A stretch of 64,000 nt of DNA from Caryophanales bacterium UBA6449 (GTDB lineage: Bacteria; Bacillota_I; Bacilli_A; RFN20; CAG-288), in NCBI GenBank assembly GCA_002437105.1, contig DJOB01000006.1, forward strand, positions 299,879 to 363,878. The letters run 5' to 3'. Below, in pieces: positions 27,606 through 35,054 of the stretch; the stretch's first letter is position 1; every line of letters begins with the position of its first letter. Under the pieces are notes generated by a model, which was not told the origin of the DNA, made no database searches, and worked only from the letters and a program-made list of their open reading frames with translations. The translations under genes and the position numbers were made by a program.

Positions 27606-27633
27606 ATAAAAACCACCCCATACATCGGGGTGG
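27606..27633 (-). terminator. Terminator of the large RNA
   Basis: Minus strand CCACCCC-GATGTAT-GGGGTGG followed by TTTTTAT; no T run on the other strand. Confidence 0.92.
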
Positions 27634-28229
27634 CTGCTCAATCGAATCGGATATCTGCGAACTTGCGGTTTTCCTTAAACGTCTCAACAGTTCTGATGCG
27701 CTTATCTCTCAATCTTCCCTTCCAAATAATTGAGTCGCTGCTTTTGGAACTAATCTTGAATTAACCTATCAAGATAGTTCCATCAATTCTGAGGATTAAC
27801 CTACCTCAGTGGTCTCAGCTTGATCCGTTACTCTCTTATGCTAAGGTGAATGGATCTTCAACAGTCAGATCAGCGCTTTCGTCAACCTATCGGTTAGATT
27901 CATAATCGTACGCCTTATATCTAACGGATAGACAACTACTTTTGACTGATAGTCATCGCCTAGCACTAGAAGAAGTTTCTAAGCTTTTCTAGTTCGCCTT
28001 GCAAACATATCGGATGACTTATTTTGTGATTTTGTAGAAGGTACAGTCAATTCTTCCCAGGAGACTTCAGCGTAGTGCCGATGCCTTAAACCCTGTACTC
28101 GACTCTCCGGTCCCGAGGTTACAATCCTGATACCGCTTGTAGTCAGAAGCGGACCAGACCCCTTCGCCTCAACTGAGCTTATCTTCCCATCAAGGAGGGT
28201 TCGTCGCCTTGTCGTCCCCCCTCCTTCGT
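27606..28229 (-). ncRNA. Large structured non-coding RNA, about 620 nt
   Basis: Transcribed unit with a near-consensus promoter (28235-28263) and a strong terminator (27606-27633). No frame longer than chance with a ribosome binding site. Many local helices are visible on the minus strand: AAGGAGGG/CCCTCCTT near the 5' end, CCGCTT/AAGCGG, CTAGAA/TTCTAG, CGTTAGAT/ATCTAACCG, GATCT/AGATC, CTGAGG/CCTCAG and a 13-pair GGAACTA...TAGTTCC stem; longer-range pairs include GTACAG/CTGTAC and GCGAACT/AGTTCGC. tmRNA is excluded by the lack of tRNA-like ends; RNase P by absence of its conserved core. Size, ornate folding and tRNA neighbourhood recall ROOL, GOLLD or OLE RNAs, but identity is unproven. Confidence 0.75.
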
Positions 28230-28234
28230 CTATG

Positions 28235-28263
28235 AATATACAGGATTCGTGTAGGCTTGTAAA
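28235..28263 (-). promoter_or_regulatory. Promoter of the large RNA
   Basis: Minus strand TTTACA (28263-28258), exact 17-base spacer, TATATT (28240-28235); start expected near 28229, immediately before the first stem. Confidence 0.85.
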
Positions 28264-28665
28264 GTATCCGCTTTCACATTTTTTGATAATTGTTAAAAAG
28301 TTGGCTATTTATCGGCATTTTTTGACCATAAAATATTTATAAAGCAGGTGCTTTCGATGGGGCAAATGTAAGCGGTTATATAGATTTGTACCCGATATAT
28401 CAGGATGGAATTTAGCGCAGCTAAATGAGGAGAAGGTATCTTAGATTTCTGTCTTTTATTGCTCGATATAAGGAAGATGTCTTCTTTTATAGTCCTCTGT
28501 ATTTTATTTTTTGGGTCGAGAATTCAGGCGATTTTTAACATTGGATGAAGCAGGTCTTTCTTAAAGTTCTGAGTATGACGATCGTTGTGCTTCAGCCTTA
28601 TTGAGTCTCCCCGTAATTTTTGATTGCACACCCAGGGTATGGACAGGGAAATATATTTTTATGAA
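28241..28665. other. Intergenic region upstream of the large RNA
   Basis: Beyond the promoter nothing is recognised. A perfect inverted repeat ATTTAGC-gca-GCTAAAT lies at 28410-28426, just before a GAGGAGAAGG purine run with no frame after it. Otherwise AT-rich without conserved signals. Confidence 0.5.
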
Positions 28666-28666
28666 C

Positions 28667-28693
28667 AAAAAAGAAGTGATCTTTCATCACTTC
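28667..28693 (-). terminator. Second of two tandem terminators after tRNA-Met
   Basis: Minus strand GAAGTGAT-gaaag-ATCACTTC followed by six T. Confidence 0.88.
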
Positions 28694-28715
28694 ACTAAGC
28701 CACTTTTAGTGGAAT

Positions 28716-28742
28716 AAAAAAGAAGCGACATCGTGTCACTTC
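28716..28742 (-). terminator. First of two tandem terminators after tRNA-Met
   Basis: Minus strand GAAGtGACA-cga-TGTCgCTTC followed by six T. The two stems share the GAAGTG/CTTC sequence and may be a duplication. Confidence 0.85.
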
Positions 28743-28754
28743 TGTTTTTCAATA

Positions 28755-28830
28755 TGGTGGCGGGGGTGGGAGTCGAACCCACGACGTAGCGGGTATGAGC
28801 CGCCTGCTCTGCCAACTGAGCTACTCCGCC
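28755..28830 (-). tRNA. tRNA-Met(CAT), elongator type
   Basis: Acceptor GGCGGAG against CCCCGCC with one A-C mismatch at pair 6-67; anticodon loop CTCATAC; T loop TTCGACT; encoded CCA. The first pair is G-C, so it is not the initiator. Confidence 0.9.
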
Positions 28831-28839
28831 TAAAAAAAA

Positions 28840-28915
28840 TGGTGGAGCTGACGGGGATCGGACCCGCGACCTCCTCCATGCCATGGAGGCGCTCTCCCAG
28901 CTGAGCTACAGCCCC
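28840..28915 (-). tRNA. tRNA-Ala(GGC)
   Basis: Acceptor GGGGCTG pairs CAGCTCC, anticodon stem-loop CCTCC-ATGGCAT-GGAGG (anticodon GGC), T loop TCCGATC, encoded CCA. Nine bases from tRNA-Met, clearly one transcript. Confidence 0.95.
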
Positions 28916-28948
28916 ATTCTTTACCGCCCTTTTGCGGACAGCTCGATA

Positions 28949-28977
28949 ATACTAATCCTTGTTTATTGTTTCGTCAA
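28949..28977 (-). promoter_or_regulatory. Promoter of the tRNA-Ala/tRNA-Met unit
   Basis: Minus strand TTGACG (28977-28972), 17-base spacer, TAGTAT (28954-28949). The short leader contains a CCGC/GCGG hairpin. Confidence 0.65.
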
Positions 28978-29126
28978 TAGTCAATTTAGAAATAACCCAT
29001 AGTTAGGGATGGTCTTACACCGAGTCTACTTCTGAGAATCAGTTTAGATCTTTTTTCTGTCTTTCACTTTTAGGGCTCAGCTCTACAGTGTGTTAGCATT
29101 GATGGGGTGGTGGCTTTTTTGGTAAC

Positions 29127-29150
29127 AAAAAACCTGATCATCAGATCAGG
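29127..29150 (-). terminator. Intrinsic terminator after tRNA(CAT)
   Basis: Minus strand CCTGATC-TGAT-GATCAGG followed by six T. Confidence 0.9.
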
Positions 29151-29163
29151 CTTCTCATATTCA

Positions 29164-29239
29164 TGGTGGACCGAGCCGGACTTGAACCAGCAACAACCCG
29201 GTTATGGGCCGGGGACTCTAACCATTGAGCTATCGGTCC
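29164..29239 (-). tRNA. tRNA(CAT), probably tRNA-Ile2, with C33
   Basis: Acceptor GGACCGA pairs TCGGTCC; T arm GCTGG-TTCAAGT-CCGGC; encoded CCA. Anticodon stem CCCGG/CCGGG encloses CCCATAA, so position 33 is C where U is almost universal. The GGACC...GGTCC acceptor and CATAA loop resemble Firmicutes tRNA-Ile whose C34 becomes lysidine; it lacks the initiator GGG/CCC stem. It could be read through from udk, which ends 69 bases upstream. Confidence 0.8.
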
Positions 29240-29307
29240 AAGATAGCGAGGGATATTTTAAAACAAACAACTGCTTTTTAGAATAAATAATGTTGGCTTC
29301 CAGGCGC

Positions 29308-29973
29308 CTATACGTGGCTGCTATCGCGCTTTTTTTCCTCGGCTGAGATGATGGTGCCGTTGGTGAGAAAGTCCTTCAGCACAGCGGTGAGAACCTCGAT
29401 AGCGAGGTTTGAGATCTCATCGTCGTTATTTATGATCAGGTCAGCATATATCGAAGAGGGGGCGATGATCTCCTCGTACATCGGCTGGACGGTGTAGAAA
29501 TACTGGTTGACGATGGACTCGAAAGACCTTCCTCTCTCCTTCTCATCCCGCTCGATTCTCCTGAGGAGCCTACGTTCGCGCGAGCAGTTGACGAATACCT
29601 TCAGATCTCCCAGCTTTCGGATTCTCGCATTGACTAGGGCCATAATCCCCTCGACCACGATCAGCTTGGCCGGCTTGATCAGCTCGGTCTTATCGGATCT
29701 GTTGTGTACCTTGAAATCGTAGACGGGCTTCTCGATCGCTTTCCCGTTCTTGAGATCGGTCAACTGCTGCTCCATCAGCTTCCAGTCGAATGCTTTAGGA
29801 TGATCGTAGTTTATCTTGCATCTCTCTTCGAAGGTGAGACCGTCATTCCGCTTGTAGTAATCGTCGAGTGTCAGGCGAGTGACATTCGCTCCTCCGAGGC
29901 GCTTGAAGACCTGCTCTGTCACATAGCTTTTACCAGAGGCGGATCCTCCACCCATAAGGATTAGAAACGGCAT
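29308..29973 (-). CDS. udk: Uridine kinase
   Basis: Cytosolic enzyme of pyrimidine salvage that phosphorylates uridine and cytidine. 221 residues with P-loop GGGSASGKS at 8-16, TLDDYYK, NYDHPKAFDW and VVEGIMAL; all typical of Udk/phosphoribulokinase fold. The tail after about residue 205 is charged. The only ribosome-binding match (AAAGGGG) is the 3' arm of a terminator-like hairpin directly before the ATG (29976-29999), suggesting leader control. Confidence 0.92.
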   Translation of the reverse strand: MPFLILMGGGSASGKSYVTEQVFKRLGGANVTRLTLDDYYKRNDGLTFEERCKINYDHPKAFDWKLMEQQLTDLKNGKAIEKPVYDFKVHNRSDKTELIKPAKLIVVEGIMALVNARIRKLGDLKVFVNCSRERRLLRRIERDEKERGRSFESIVNQYFYTVQPMYEEIIAPSSIYADLIINNDDEISNLAIEVLTAVLKDFLTNGTIISAEEKKRDSSHV

Positions 29974-29975
29974 AT

Positions 29976-29999
29976 AAAAAAAGCCCCTTTCGGGGTCTT
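29976..29999 (-). promoter_or_regulatory. Hairpin with T tract in the udk leader, possible attenuator
   Basis: Minus strand AAAG-a-CCCC-GAAA-GGGG-c-TTTT with seven T ending two bases before the udk ATG. A TATGAT (30006-30001) could start transcription right at the hairpin. No other minus-strand gene lies upstream that would need this terminator. Confidence 0.6.
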
Positions 30000-30022
30000 T
30001 ATCATACCAAAAATATAGAGGA

Positions 30023-30052
30023 TTGCTGTATTCAAAACAAAAAAAGTATACT
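30023..30052 (+). promoter_or_regulatory. Putative promoter of the iminopeptidase gene with palindromic -10
   Basis: TTGCTG (30023-30028), 18-base spacer, TATACT (30047-30052). The -10 lies inside a perfect 16-base palindrome AAAAAGTATACTTTTT (30041-30056). Confidence 0.55.
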
Positions 30053-30072
30053 TTTTAGAGCGGAGGTTGGAT

Positions 30073-30963
30073 ATGAGAAAGATAATCGAAGGCGATATAC
30101 CATTTTTGGGGCTGAAGACCCACTATAGGATGGTGGTAGGGACCGATTCCAGCAAGCGTCCTCTGATTCTTCTGCACGGTGGTCCGGGATCGAGCCACAA
30201 TTCTCTCGAGGTCCTCGATCCTATCGCCGATCAGGGAAGGACGCTGGTATATTACGATCAGATCGGCTGCGGGCTATCGCCTGCTCCAGATGATAGGACG
30301 GACCTATTCAATAAGGAAACATGGTGTAAAGAACTAGACAACCTTAGGGAATATTTAAAGTTGGATAAGGTTCACCTGCTCGGACACTCCTGGGGTGGCA
30401 TGCTGCTTATAACCTACCTCTCGGATTGCCGTCCGCAGGGTGTCCTCTCGGCTGTCCTCTCCTCGACGTTGGCTTCGACCAGCCTCTGGGCTCAGGAGAC
30501 GCACCGTCTAGTCAAGCTGCTTCCTGCGAGGTATCAGGAGGCTATCGCCAAGGCGGAGCAGAGTGGGAATTGGACTGATCCTGAATATCTCGAAGCGAAT
30601 ACCGCCTTCATGCATGCGCATGTGGGTGGTCCGTGGGGACCGAAGGCGCCTGAGTGTTTAAAAAGACCGCGGATCGGTGGCAAGGTGGCCTATGAGACGG
30701 CCTGGGGACCCAACGAATATACGCCTCTGGGAAATCTTAAGGATTGGGAGTATCTAGATAAGGTCAAGAGTTGGACTACGCCCACGCTAATCACCGATGG
30801 AGCCGAGGATGAGTCGACACCGTATATGAATATGGTGCTTCACCGGTCTATCCCCCACTCTGAGTGGCAGATCTTCCAGTTCTCTCGGCATATGTCCTAC
30901 TACGAGGAGAATGCTAAATACATCGAACTGGTCGAGAATTTCTTGGAGAGGAACGACCGGTAG
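30073..30963 (+). CDS. pip: Proline iminopeptidase (alpha/beta hydrolase, S33)
   Basis: Cytosolic peptidase that removes N-terminal proline. 296 residues with oxyanion motif LLHGGPGSSH, nucleophile elbow GHSWGG, and acid/histidine late in the chain (DGAEDEST, FSRHMSYYEE). The cap domain sits at about 130-220. CGGAGG at 30061-30066 is six bases before the ATG at 30073; the in-frame TTG at 30067 is less likely. Converges with the MFS gene with 12 bases between stops. Confidence 0.92.
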   Translation: MRKIIEGDIPFLGLKTHYRMVVGTDSSKRPLILLHGGPGSSHNSLEVLDPIADQGRTLVYYDQIGCGLSPAPDDRTDLFNKETWCKELDNLREYLKLDKVHLLGHSWGGMLLITYLSDCRPQGVLSAVLSSTLASTSLWAQETHRLVKLLPARYQEAIAKAEQSGNWTDPEYLEANTAFMHAHVGGPWGPKAPECLKRPRIGGKVAYETAWGPNEYTPLGNLKDWEYLDKVKSWTTPTLITDGAEDESTPYMNMVLHRSIPHSEWQIFQFSRHMSYYEENAKYIELVENFLERNDR

Positions 30964-30975
30964 GTCGATCAGGGT

Positions 30976-32247
30976 TCAGCGGGGCAGAATGTAGTTCTTC
31001 ATCTGCTCGGCGGAGAGGGAGGCATCCCTCTTTTTTAGCATACTGTTGATGATCTCGTGGCAGATGAGCATCAGGAGTCCGGATATAAGCGTCAGGTATG
31101 GAAGGACGAAATAGGCGTTGCCGAGGGATTCCACGACGCGACCGAAGACAGAAGGAATAGTCATCTGCGCTATGTAGGCGAATCCTAATTCGAATCCCAT
31201 GAGGCGGGGGGCAGCGACGATGGAGAGACGGTATGATGTCGAGCGGATGATGGCCGGATAGATCGGTGCACAGCCGAGACCGACGATGGTGAATCCGATG
31301 ATCGAGAGGATCCAGCGCGATTTGAACACTTGGCTAGGGATGAGAATCGAGATGCAGGCGATCACTGCACCGGTGAGAAGGACGCCCTCTCCTAACCTGA
31401 TCATCGTCTTCTCTTTCAGCTTTAAGGAGAGAGGACCGGAGATGAAGCGGCCCACGGTTATGCCGATATAGAAGATCGATCCCAGGGTTGCACAGAGGGA
31501 ATCGTCTAGCTGTGAGGAGTACTTGAAGAACGAGGAGAGCCAGAGCCCAGTTCCGCCCTCGAGTGCTGAGTAGAAGAAGAAGCCTAGGCAGGCGAGGTAG
31601 AGAATGGGATTTTTGAGTCCAGATTTTAGGTTGTAGTTGTTTTTGGCAGCATCCAGATCCTTCTCCGCTTCCGTCTCCTTCCTGGCGACTCTATTCCATA
31701 GGGGAAGAGTGAGCAGGGTGATGAGCAGGATTGCCCCTTGGATGCAGGCGATGGTGATCACCCCTAGATTCCAACCGGAGGAGTGGTGGCTGGGGTCGAT
31801 GAAGGAACCGATGATCAACGGGCTGGTCGAGGCGCCGATACCCCAGGTGCAGTGGAGCCAATTCATGTGGATGGCCTGATAGTGGATCGAAACATAGGAA
31901 TTCAGTACTGAATCGATGGCTCCTGCCCCTAATCCGAGAGGTATACAGGCTAGATAGAACAGCCAGACATAGTTCGACCTGACGAAGGAGAACATGACGA
32001 GACCGCAGATGGTCAACATGATGGAGAAGGCGACGATATACTGAGATTTGAATCTCTTCAGCATGAAGGACGAAGCGAAGGAGGAGATGATGGTTCCTAT
32101 GCTGACGATTATGCTCAGCACTCCGTTCATCGAGGTGTCGACACCCAGGTTGGTGGCGATGGCGGGCCAGGAGCTGCCCAGGATCGAGTCGGGGAGTCCG
32201 AGGGAGATGAAGACGAAGTAGATGACGATGAGAAGCACAGTGGCCAT
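30976..32247 (-). CDS. MFS transporter
   Basis: 423 residues and about 12 hydrophobic helices, with a cytoplasmic loop near 190-210 (RVARKETEAEKDLDAAKNN). The pattern LGLPDSILGSSWPAI in helix 1 and the loop motif SSFMLKRFKSQ resemble sugar or drug MFS carriers of the FucP/YfkF-like groups, but substrate is not predictable. AAGGAG precedes the ATG. Single gene; terminates against pip. Confidence 0.85.
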   Translation of the reverse strand: MATVLLIVIYFVFISLGLPDSILGSSWPAIATNLGVDTSMNGVLSIIVSIGTIISSFASSFMLKRFKSQYIVAFSIMLTICGLVMFSFVRSNYVWLFYLACIPLGLGAGAIDSVLNSYVSIHYQAIHMNWLHCTWGIGASTSPLIIGSFIDPSHHSSGWNLGVITIACIQGAILLITLLTLPLWNRVARKETEAEKDLDAAKNNYNLKSGLKNPILYLACLGFFFYSALEGGTGLWLSSFFKYSSQLDDSLCATLGSIFYIGITVGRFISGPLSLKLKEKTMIRLGEGVLLTGAVIACISILIPSQVFKSRWILSIIGFTIVGLGCAPIYPAIIRSTSYRLSIVAAPRLMGFELGFAYIAQMTIPSVFGRVVESLGNAYFVLPYLTLISGLLMLICHEIINSMLKKRDASLSAEQMKNYILPR

Positions 32248-32325
32248 AGATATCTCCTTAACTTTTTTAAGCTTTCGATCTATATCATAATAGAAATCTA
32301 TTTTTGGAGATTAGCGAAATTGATT

Positions 32326-33261
32326 CTAAAGGTATGACTTTACAACATCTCTAATATCTTTATCAAAGTTGTACTGCGGCTTAAAACCTAATTTTTCAAT
32401 TTTATCGGTATCGATCAGGTATCGTGTATCGTGGCCTTTTCTATCCTGGACGAAATCTAGGAGAGGAGGTCTTCCCATCACTCTTCCGATCGTCTGAACG
32501 ACTTCTAGAGCCGTTTTTTCACAGTGGGCTGAGATATTGTAGATTCCACCTTTTTCTCCCTTCTCGGCTACGAGGAGGATGCCGGTGCAGTCATCCTCTA
32601 CATGGAGCCAGTCGCGGAGGTTCTTTCCGGTTCCATAGATGGGGACTGGGAGGCCTTGAAGTATTTTTTTAATCGTCAGGGGAATTAGTTTTTCGGGGTA
32701 TTGATGCGGACCAAAACAATTGGAGGAACGGGTTATCCTCACATCTAGACCGTAGGTCTTGAAGTAGGACAGAGCCAGGAGGTCGCCACCGGCTTTGCTG
32801 GCGGCATAGGGGGATGTGGGATTGAGGGGGTCCCCTTCTCTGGCTGGCTTACCACCATTTAGGTCTCTAGGCCCATAGACCTCATCGGTGGATATCTGGA
32901 CAAAGGTATTTACGCCGTATTTTCGACTCAGCGATAGCAGGTTATTCAGTCCGTCAAGATTCGTATGGATGAAGGGATAGGGGTCGGCGATGGAGCGATC
33001 AACGTGGGTTTCAGCTGCGAAATTTAAGATTCGATCTATGTGTTCGCTCTCGAGTATTCTCGATAGTCCATCGCGGTCGGCGATGTCGATGATCTCGAGC
33101 GAGAGGCGCCTGTCGGAGAGACACTCCTGGATGTTTTCAATCTTTCCAGCATAGGTTCTCTTATCGACCAGGATGATCTTTTCCTGTCGGGGGTCAGACA
33201 GCAGCCTTCTCACCATGGCGCTGCCGATAAATCCTAGACCACCGGTAATGAGAGTTTTCAT
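32326..33261 (-). CDS. rfbB: dTDP-glucose 4,6-dehydratase-like NAD-dependent sugar dehydratase
   Basis: 311-residue short-chain dehydrogenase that would convert dTDP-glucose to the 4-keto-6-deoxy sugar. Rossmann motif TGGLGFIGS at residues 6-14, catalytic STDEVYG, and YxxxK in SPYAASK. GGAGGAAGG before the ATG. The other rml genes (rfbA, C, D) are not in this window, so it stands alone; a UDP-sugar 4-epimerase or 4,6-dehydratase cannot be fully excluded. Confidence 0.85.
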   Translation of the reverse strand: MKTLITGGLGFIGSAMVRRLLSDPRQEKIILVDKRTYAGKIENIQECLSDRRLSLEIIDIADRDGLSRILESEHIDRILNFAAETHVDRSIADPYPFIHTNLDGLNNLLSLSRKYGVNTFVQISTDEVYGPRDLNGGKPAREGDPLNPTSPYAASKAGGDLLALSYFKTYGLDVRITRSSNCFGPHQYPEKLIPLTIKKILQGLPVPIYGTGKNLRDWLHVEDDCTGILLVAEKGEKGGIYNISAHCEKTALEVVQTIGRVMGRPPLLDFVQDRKGHDTRYLIDTDKIEKLGFKPQYNFDKDIRDVVKSYL

Positions 33262-33353
33262 CTGCCTTCCTCCTCGGGTGGGATTTTAAAGCAAAGTGTG
33301 GGTGTGTTAAATCTAAATAGCGGTAATAGAATATTCGAAGGGAGAGGGAATGT

Positions 33354-33851
33354 ATGGAATTCAAGGATGTAATCGCTGCTCGCCGCTCTAGAAGAGAGTA
33401 TCTAGATAGAGCTGTGGAAGTCGAGAAGGTCAAGGAGATCATGAAGGCTGGAACCTTAGCTCCTACTGGGATGGATAAGCAGAACCTCAGATTTGTAGCG
33501 GTCATGAATAAGGAGGCTCTTTCCGAGATCAGGAAGAATACTTTCGGTGGAGATGATCTGTTCTACTCTGCGCCAGCTGTCGTCTTCTGCATCGAGACTG
33601 AGGAGACCTCGACCACGGAATTGAATGTGGGTGCTGCGATGGAGAATATGGCTCTCGCTGCGACCGATCTCGGCCTAGGCTGCTGTTGGATCCACTGCGC
33701 CAGGGAGCGACTCAATGCTGATGCAGCGCGCCTCAGTGATATTCTTCATCTGTCTGCCGGTGAGAAGTTCCTCGAGTGTTTGACTCTAGGTTACTCTGCG
33801 CAAAAGAGGGAGCCTAAAGAAGTTAGAGAGACTATTACCGTTATTAAATAG
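33354..33851 (+). CDS. Nitroreductase family protein
   Basis: 165-residue FMN oxidoreductase. Starts with the family motif DVIAARRSRREYLDRAVE and carries APTGMDKQNLRFV and GLGCCWIH. Shorter than classical NfsB (about 217), matching the compact nitroreductases common in anaerobic Firmicutes. GAAGGGAGAGGG lies before the ATG. Divergent from rfbB, with 92 bases between starts. Confidence 0.88.
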   Translation: MEFKDVIAARRSRREYLDRAVEVEKVKEIMKAGTLAPTGMDKQNLRFVAVMNKEALSEIRKNTFGGDDLFYSAPAVVFCIETEETSTTELNVGAAMENMALAATDLGLGCCWIHCARERLNADAARLSDILHLSAGEKFLECLTLGYSAQKREPKEVRETITVIK

Positions 33852-33867
33852 TTTGAAATAGTAGTAA

Positions 33868-33896
33868 TAAAAAGGGCAGCTTAGCTGCCTTTTTTA
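33868..33896. terminator. Bidirectional intrinsic terminator
   Basis: AAAAAGGGCAGC-TTA-GCTGCCTTTTTT between two convergent genes. Confidence 0.9.
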
Positions 33897-34871
33897 TCTA
33901 TTGTTTTTATCGTTGTTGTTGCGTGTTGTATAGACCAGGATCGCGCCGCCGACCAGCGCTAGTAGGATGGCTACGGCGATAACCACATAGAATCCCCATC
34001 GGTCGTGGGCGAGCGGGATATTATCGAAGTTCATACCGTAGAATGAAGCGATGCCGGTAGGGATCGAGATGGCGATAGTGATCACGGCCAGAGTCTTCAT
34101 GACGATATTTAGATTATTGGAGATGATGGAGGAGAAGGCGGTCATCATGCCCTCGATAATCTTTCGGTAGATGGTGCACATCTCGATAGCCTGATCGAGT
34201 TCTACCTTCGTATCCTCCATCAGGTCTAGATCGGTCTCATACTTCTTATAGGAAGGCGATTTGAGAAGCTTGGATAGAACAGCCTTGTTCGCGGATAGCG
34301 CAGTGGAGAAGTAGACGAGTGATTTGTTGATCGCCATCAGCTCGAATAGTTCCTTGTTCTTCATCGAGGAATGGAGGCTGTGTTCAATCTTCTTGGTCTG
34401 CTCATCGATCTGTTTCAGATAGTAGATGAATTCCTTGGACATCTGGTAGATCAGGTTCAAGGTAGTGCGGACATGCTTCTGAGGCTGGATGTTCTTGATC
34501 TTAGCCATCATGTCCGGAATCAGGAACTCGTTGTACTGGTTGATCGTGATGAAGCTGTTGTCGTTGTAGGTGATGATGAAAGGCTTAGTTATGTAGATGC
34601 TCTTGTCATCATCGCTCTCGACAGGAGCGTCGAGAACAACGAGCACGGAGCCGTCTTCGGTATCTAGACGCGCTGTTTCTTCTTCATCCAGCGCGGCCAT
34701 GAGGAAATGAAGAGGTATGTTCGTATCCCTGGAGATGATCTCTAGGATACGAGAATCCGCCTGTGATATGGCAATCCAGTTATTGGTGCCGATATCAGTG
34801 CTCTCATCGATGGACTCGAGACTTTTCTCGTCCACCTTTCCTTCTTTATTTTCACCGTAGATTTTTATCAT
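33894..34871 (-). CDS. corA: CorA-type divalent metal ion transporter
   Basis: 325-residue magnesium or cobalt channel subunit. Large cytoplasmic N domain with long helices, then two helices at the C terminus with the selectivity motif YGMNF between them (IASFYGMNFDNIP). The tail ends in TRNNNDKNNR. The sequence before the ATG has no clear ribosome binding site. Single gene ending at a shared terminator. Confidence 0.92.
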   Translation of the reverse strand: MIKIYGENKEGKVDEKSLESIDESTDIGTNNWIAISQADSRILEIISRDTNIPLHFLMAALDEEETARLDTEDGSVLVVLDAPVESDDDKSIYITKPFIITYNDNSFITINQYNEFLIPDMMAKIKNIQPQKHVRTTLNLIYQMSKEFIYYLKQIDEQTKKIEHSLHSSMKNKELFELMAINKSLVYFSTALSANKAVLSKLLKSPSYKKYETDLDLMEDTKVELDQAIEMCTIYRKIIEGMMTAFSSIISNNLNIVMKTLAVITIAISIPTGIASFYGMNFDNIPLAHDRWGFYVVIAVAILLALVGGAILVYTTRNNNDKNNR

Positions 34872-35054
34872 AACGGAATTATTCTACTCTCTGCTGGCCT
34901 CAATTGCGTTGATTATGCAAGCGAGTTTATCTCTGGATAGCTGGATGGCTGAAACTTCTGACTTTGGATCGGCTAAATTTTGTCTTATTGCTTCTGAATA
35001 TATAGGAGAAATAACCATCGGTAAGTTAATATAAAAATGAGGAGGAATACAGCA

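Noticed and set aside
27316..27687. A 123-codon minus-strand frame at the end of the ABC transporter
   Set aside because: It is antisense to the conserved permease end and crosses the large RNA terminator.
27606..28229. The long RNA as tmRNA or RNase P RNA
   Set aside because: No tRNA-like 5' and 3' ends, no tag frame followed by paired stops, and none of the RNase P conserved core segments.
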